NCBI GenBank assembly: GCA_007692455.1
Contig: RECC01000036.1
Location: 248,001 to 312,000, forward strand
DNA from: Alkalibacterium sp.
GTDB taxonomy: Bacteria; Bacillota; Bacilli; Lactobacillales; Carnobacteriaceae_A
Length of the DNA: 64,000 bases
Reading direction: 5' to 3'
Below, piece after piece: positions 61,110 to 64,000 of this stretch. A model generated the notes under the pieces. It made no database searches, had not been told where the DNA came from, and was given only the letters and a program-made list of their open reading frames with translations. The translations under genes were made by a program, and so were the position numbers. Position 1 is the stretch's first letter, and each line of letters begins with the position of its first letter.

Positions 61110-62378
61110 ATGATACAAACTATATTAGCTTTTGCACTCGTATTCGGAATCATCGTCATTATTCACGAATTCGGACACTTTTATTTTGCAAAAAGAGCCG
61201 GAATCCTCGTTAGAGAATTTGCGATAGGATTCGGTCCGAAGATTTTTCATCACCGTAAAGGAGAAACCACTTATACAATAAGACTCTTACCTGTGGGCGG
61301 CTATGTACGTATGGCCGGCTATGAAGAAGAAGCCGATATTCGTCCCGGTATGTCTGTACAGTTGACACTGGATGAGGATGAAAAGGTATCGCAAATTGAT
61401 TTGCAGTCAAAAGAAGGCAACCTGGATACGATACCCCTGGAAGTGACCTCATTTAATTTTGACGATGATTTATTTATAGCAGGTCGTGTTGGTTTTGAAG
61501 AAACGGATCAGGTATTCAAAGTTAACAGAGACGCTCTACTGATTGAAAAAGATGGCACGTTACTCCAGATTGCACCAAAAGACCGTCAATTTCAAAGTGC
61601 GAGTCTGGGGAACCGTATGATGACGAATTTTGCCGGTCCCATGAATAACTTCATCTTGGCTATTATCGCTTTTACTGTGCTCGCGTTTATGCAGGGTGGT
61701 GTACCGAGTCAGGAGCCTTTAATCGGTGAAATAGAAGAAGGATCTCCAGCTGAACAGGCAGAGCTTGAGCAGGGAGACAGAGTCCTGTCTATTGATGGAG
61801 AAGCTGTTGATTCATGGAATGAAATGGTCACTATAATTCAGCAGCACCCGGGAGAAGACATCACTTTAGAATTTGAAAAACAAACCGGTGAAATAATGGA
61901 AGAGACAGTTCAACCTGAAGCAGTTGAGGTTGAAACCCAGACTATTGGTCGAATCGGCATACAAGCATACATTGATGACAGTCTGTCTTCTAAATTAACA
62001 TTTGGCTTTACAGAAACACTCTTTATCGTTACGCAAATTTTCACACTGCTGGCGTCCTTCTTTACCGGCGGATTCAGTGTGGATCAACTGGGAGGACCCG
62101 TTGCTATTTACGCAACGACAGAAGCTGTTGTACAGGCAGGGGCCTTTGGTTTAATCAGCTGGATTGGATTTTTGAGTGTTAACCTGGGTATTATGAATCT
62201 TCTGCCTATTCCTGCTCTAGACGGAGGAAAACTTCTACTCAATGTTATTGAAGGGATACGAGGAAGACCGATCAGCCAGGAAAAAGAGGGCTACATTACG
62301 TTAATTGGTGTTCTTTTCTTGTTAATACTCATGCTTCTGGTTACATGGAACGATATACAGACATTCTTTTTAAATTAA
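61110..62378 (+). CDS. rseP: Site-2 protease RseP (RIP metalloprotease)
   Basis: VIIHEFGHFYFAKRAGI HExxH, PDZ segment, MNLLPIPALDGGK. Confidence 0.96.
   Translation: MIQTILAFALVFGIIVIIHEFGHFYFAKRAGILVREFAIGFGPKIFHHRKGETTYTIRLLPVGGYVRMAGYEEEADIRPGMSVQLTLDEDEKVSQIDLQSKEGNLDTIPLEVTSFNFDDDLFIAGRVGFEETDQVFKVNRDALLIEKDGTLLQIAPKDRQFQSASLGNRMMTNFAGPMNNFILAIIAFTVLAFMQGGVPSQEPLIGEIEEGSPAEQAELEQGDRVLSIDGEAVDSWNEMVTIIQQHPGEDITLEFEKQTGEIMEETVQPEAVEVETQTIGRIGIQAYIDDSLSSKLTFGFTETLFIVTQIFTLLASFFTGGFSVDQLGGPVAIYATTEAVVQAGAFGLISWIGFLSVNLGIMNLLPIPALDGGKLLLNVIEGIRGRPISQEKEGYITLIGVLFLLILMLLVTWNDIQTFFLN

Positions 62379-64000
<1,622 letters not shown>

Overview
Gene-dense Lactobacillales/Firmicutes chromosome segment, probably Carnobacteriaceae-like by content. 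This is an inference from protein sequence and gene order. Almost all of it is core genome in Bacillus-like synteny: fur-xerD-deoB-punA-lysA-ribT-scpAB-rluB-resDE; FMN riboswitch-ribU; ypbB-recS-LysM-cmk-rpsA-der-hup; two adjacent glnA genes; tRNA-Arg; a phosphatidyltransferase gene; a full fabT-fabH-acp-fabK-fabD-fabG-fabF-accB-fabZ-accCDA cluster; tig-clpX-engB; a HemA-like gene; obg-rnz; recJ-apt; divergent lexA/ynzC; tkt; a heterodimeric ABC exporter; plsC; rpsB-tsf-pyrH-frr-uppS-cdsA-rseP-proS (proS truncated by the window end). I see no prophage, IS element, CRISPR array or defence island. The observations most worth a second look are: (1) a HemA (glutamyl-tRNA reductase)-like protein that has lost the catalytic Cys (TCNR to TENR) and the glycine-rich nucleotide motif; (2) paralogous glnA genes, one of which has lost both residues of the known R62/E424 glutamine-feedback pair; (3) an unlisted 29-aa cationic hydrophobic micro-ORF antisense between frr and uppS, with its own promoter, SD and terminator; (4) a hairpin sitting between the SD and start codon of uppS; (5) an uncharacterised structured leader upstream of a CDP-alcohol phosphatidyltransferase gene; (6) FabT-like operators, one embedded in a perfect 33-bp palindrome. 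All calls were made by reading the sequence; no database searches were run.
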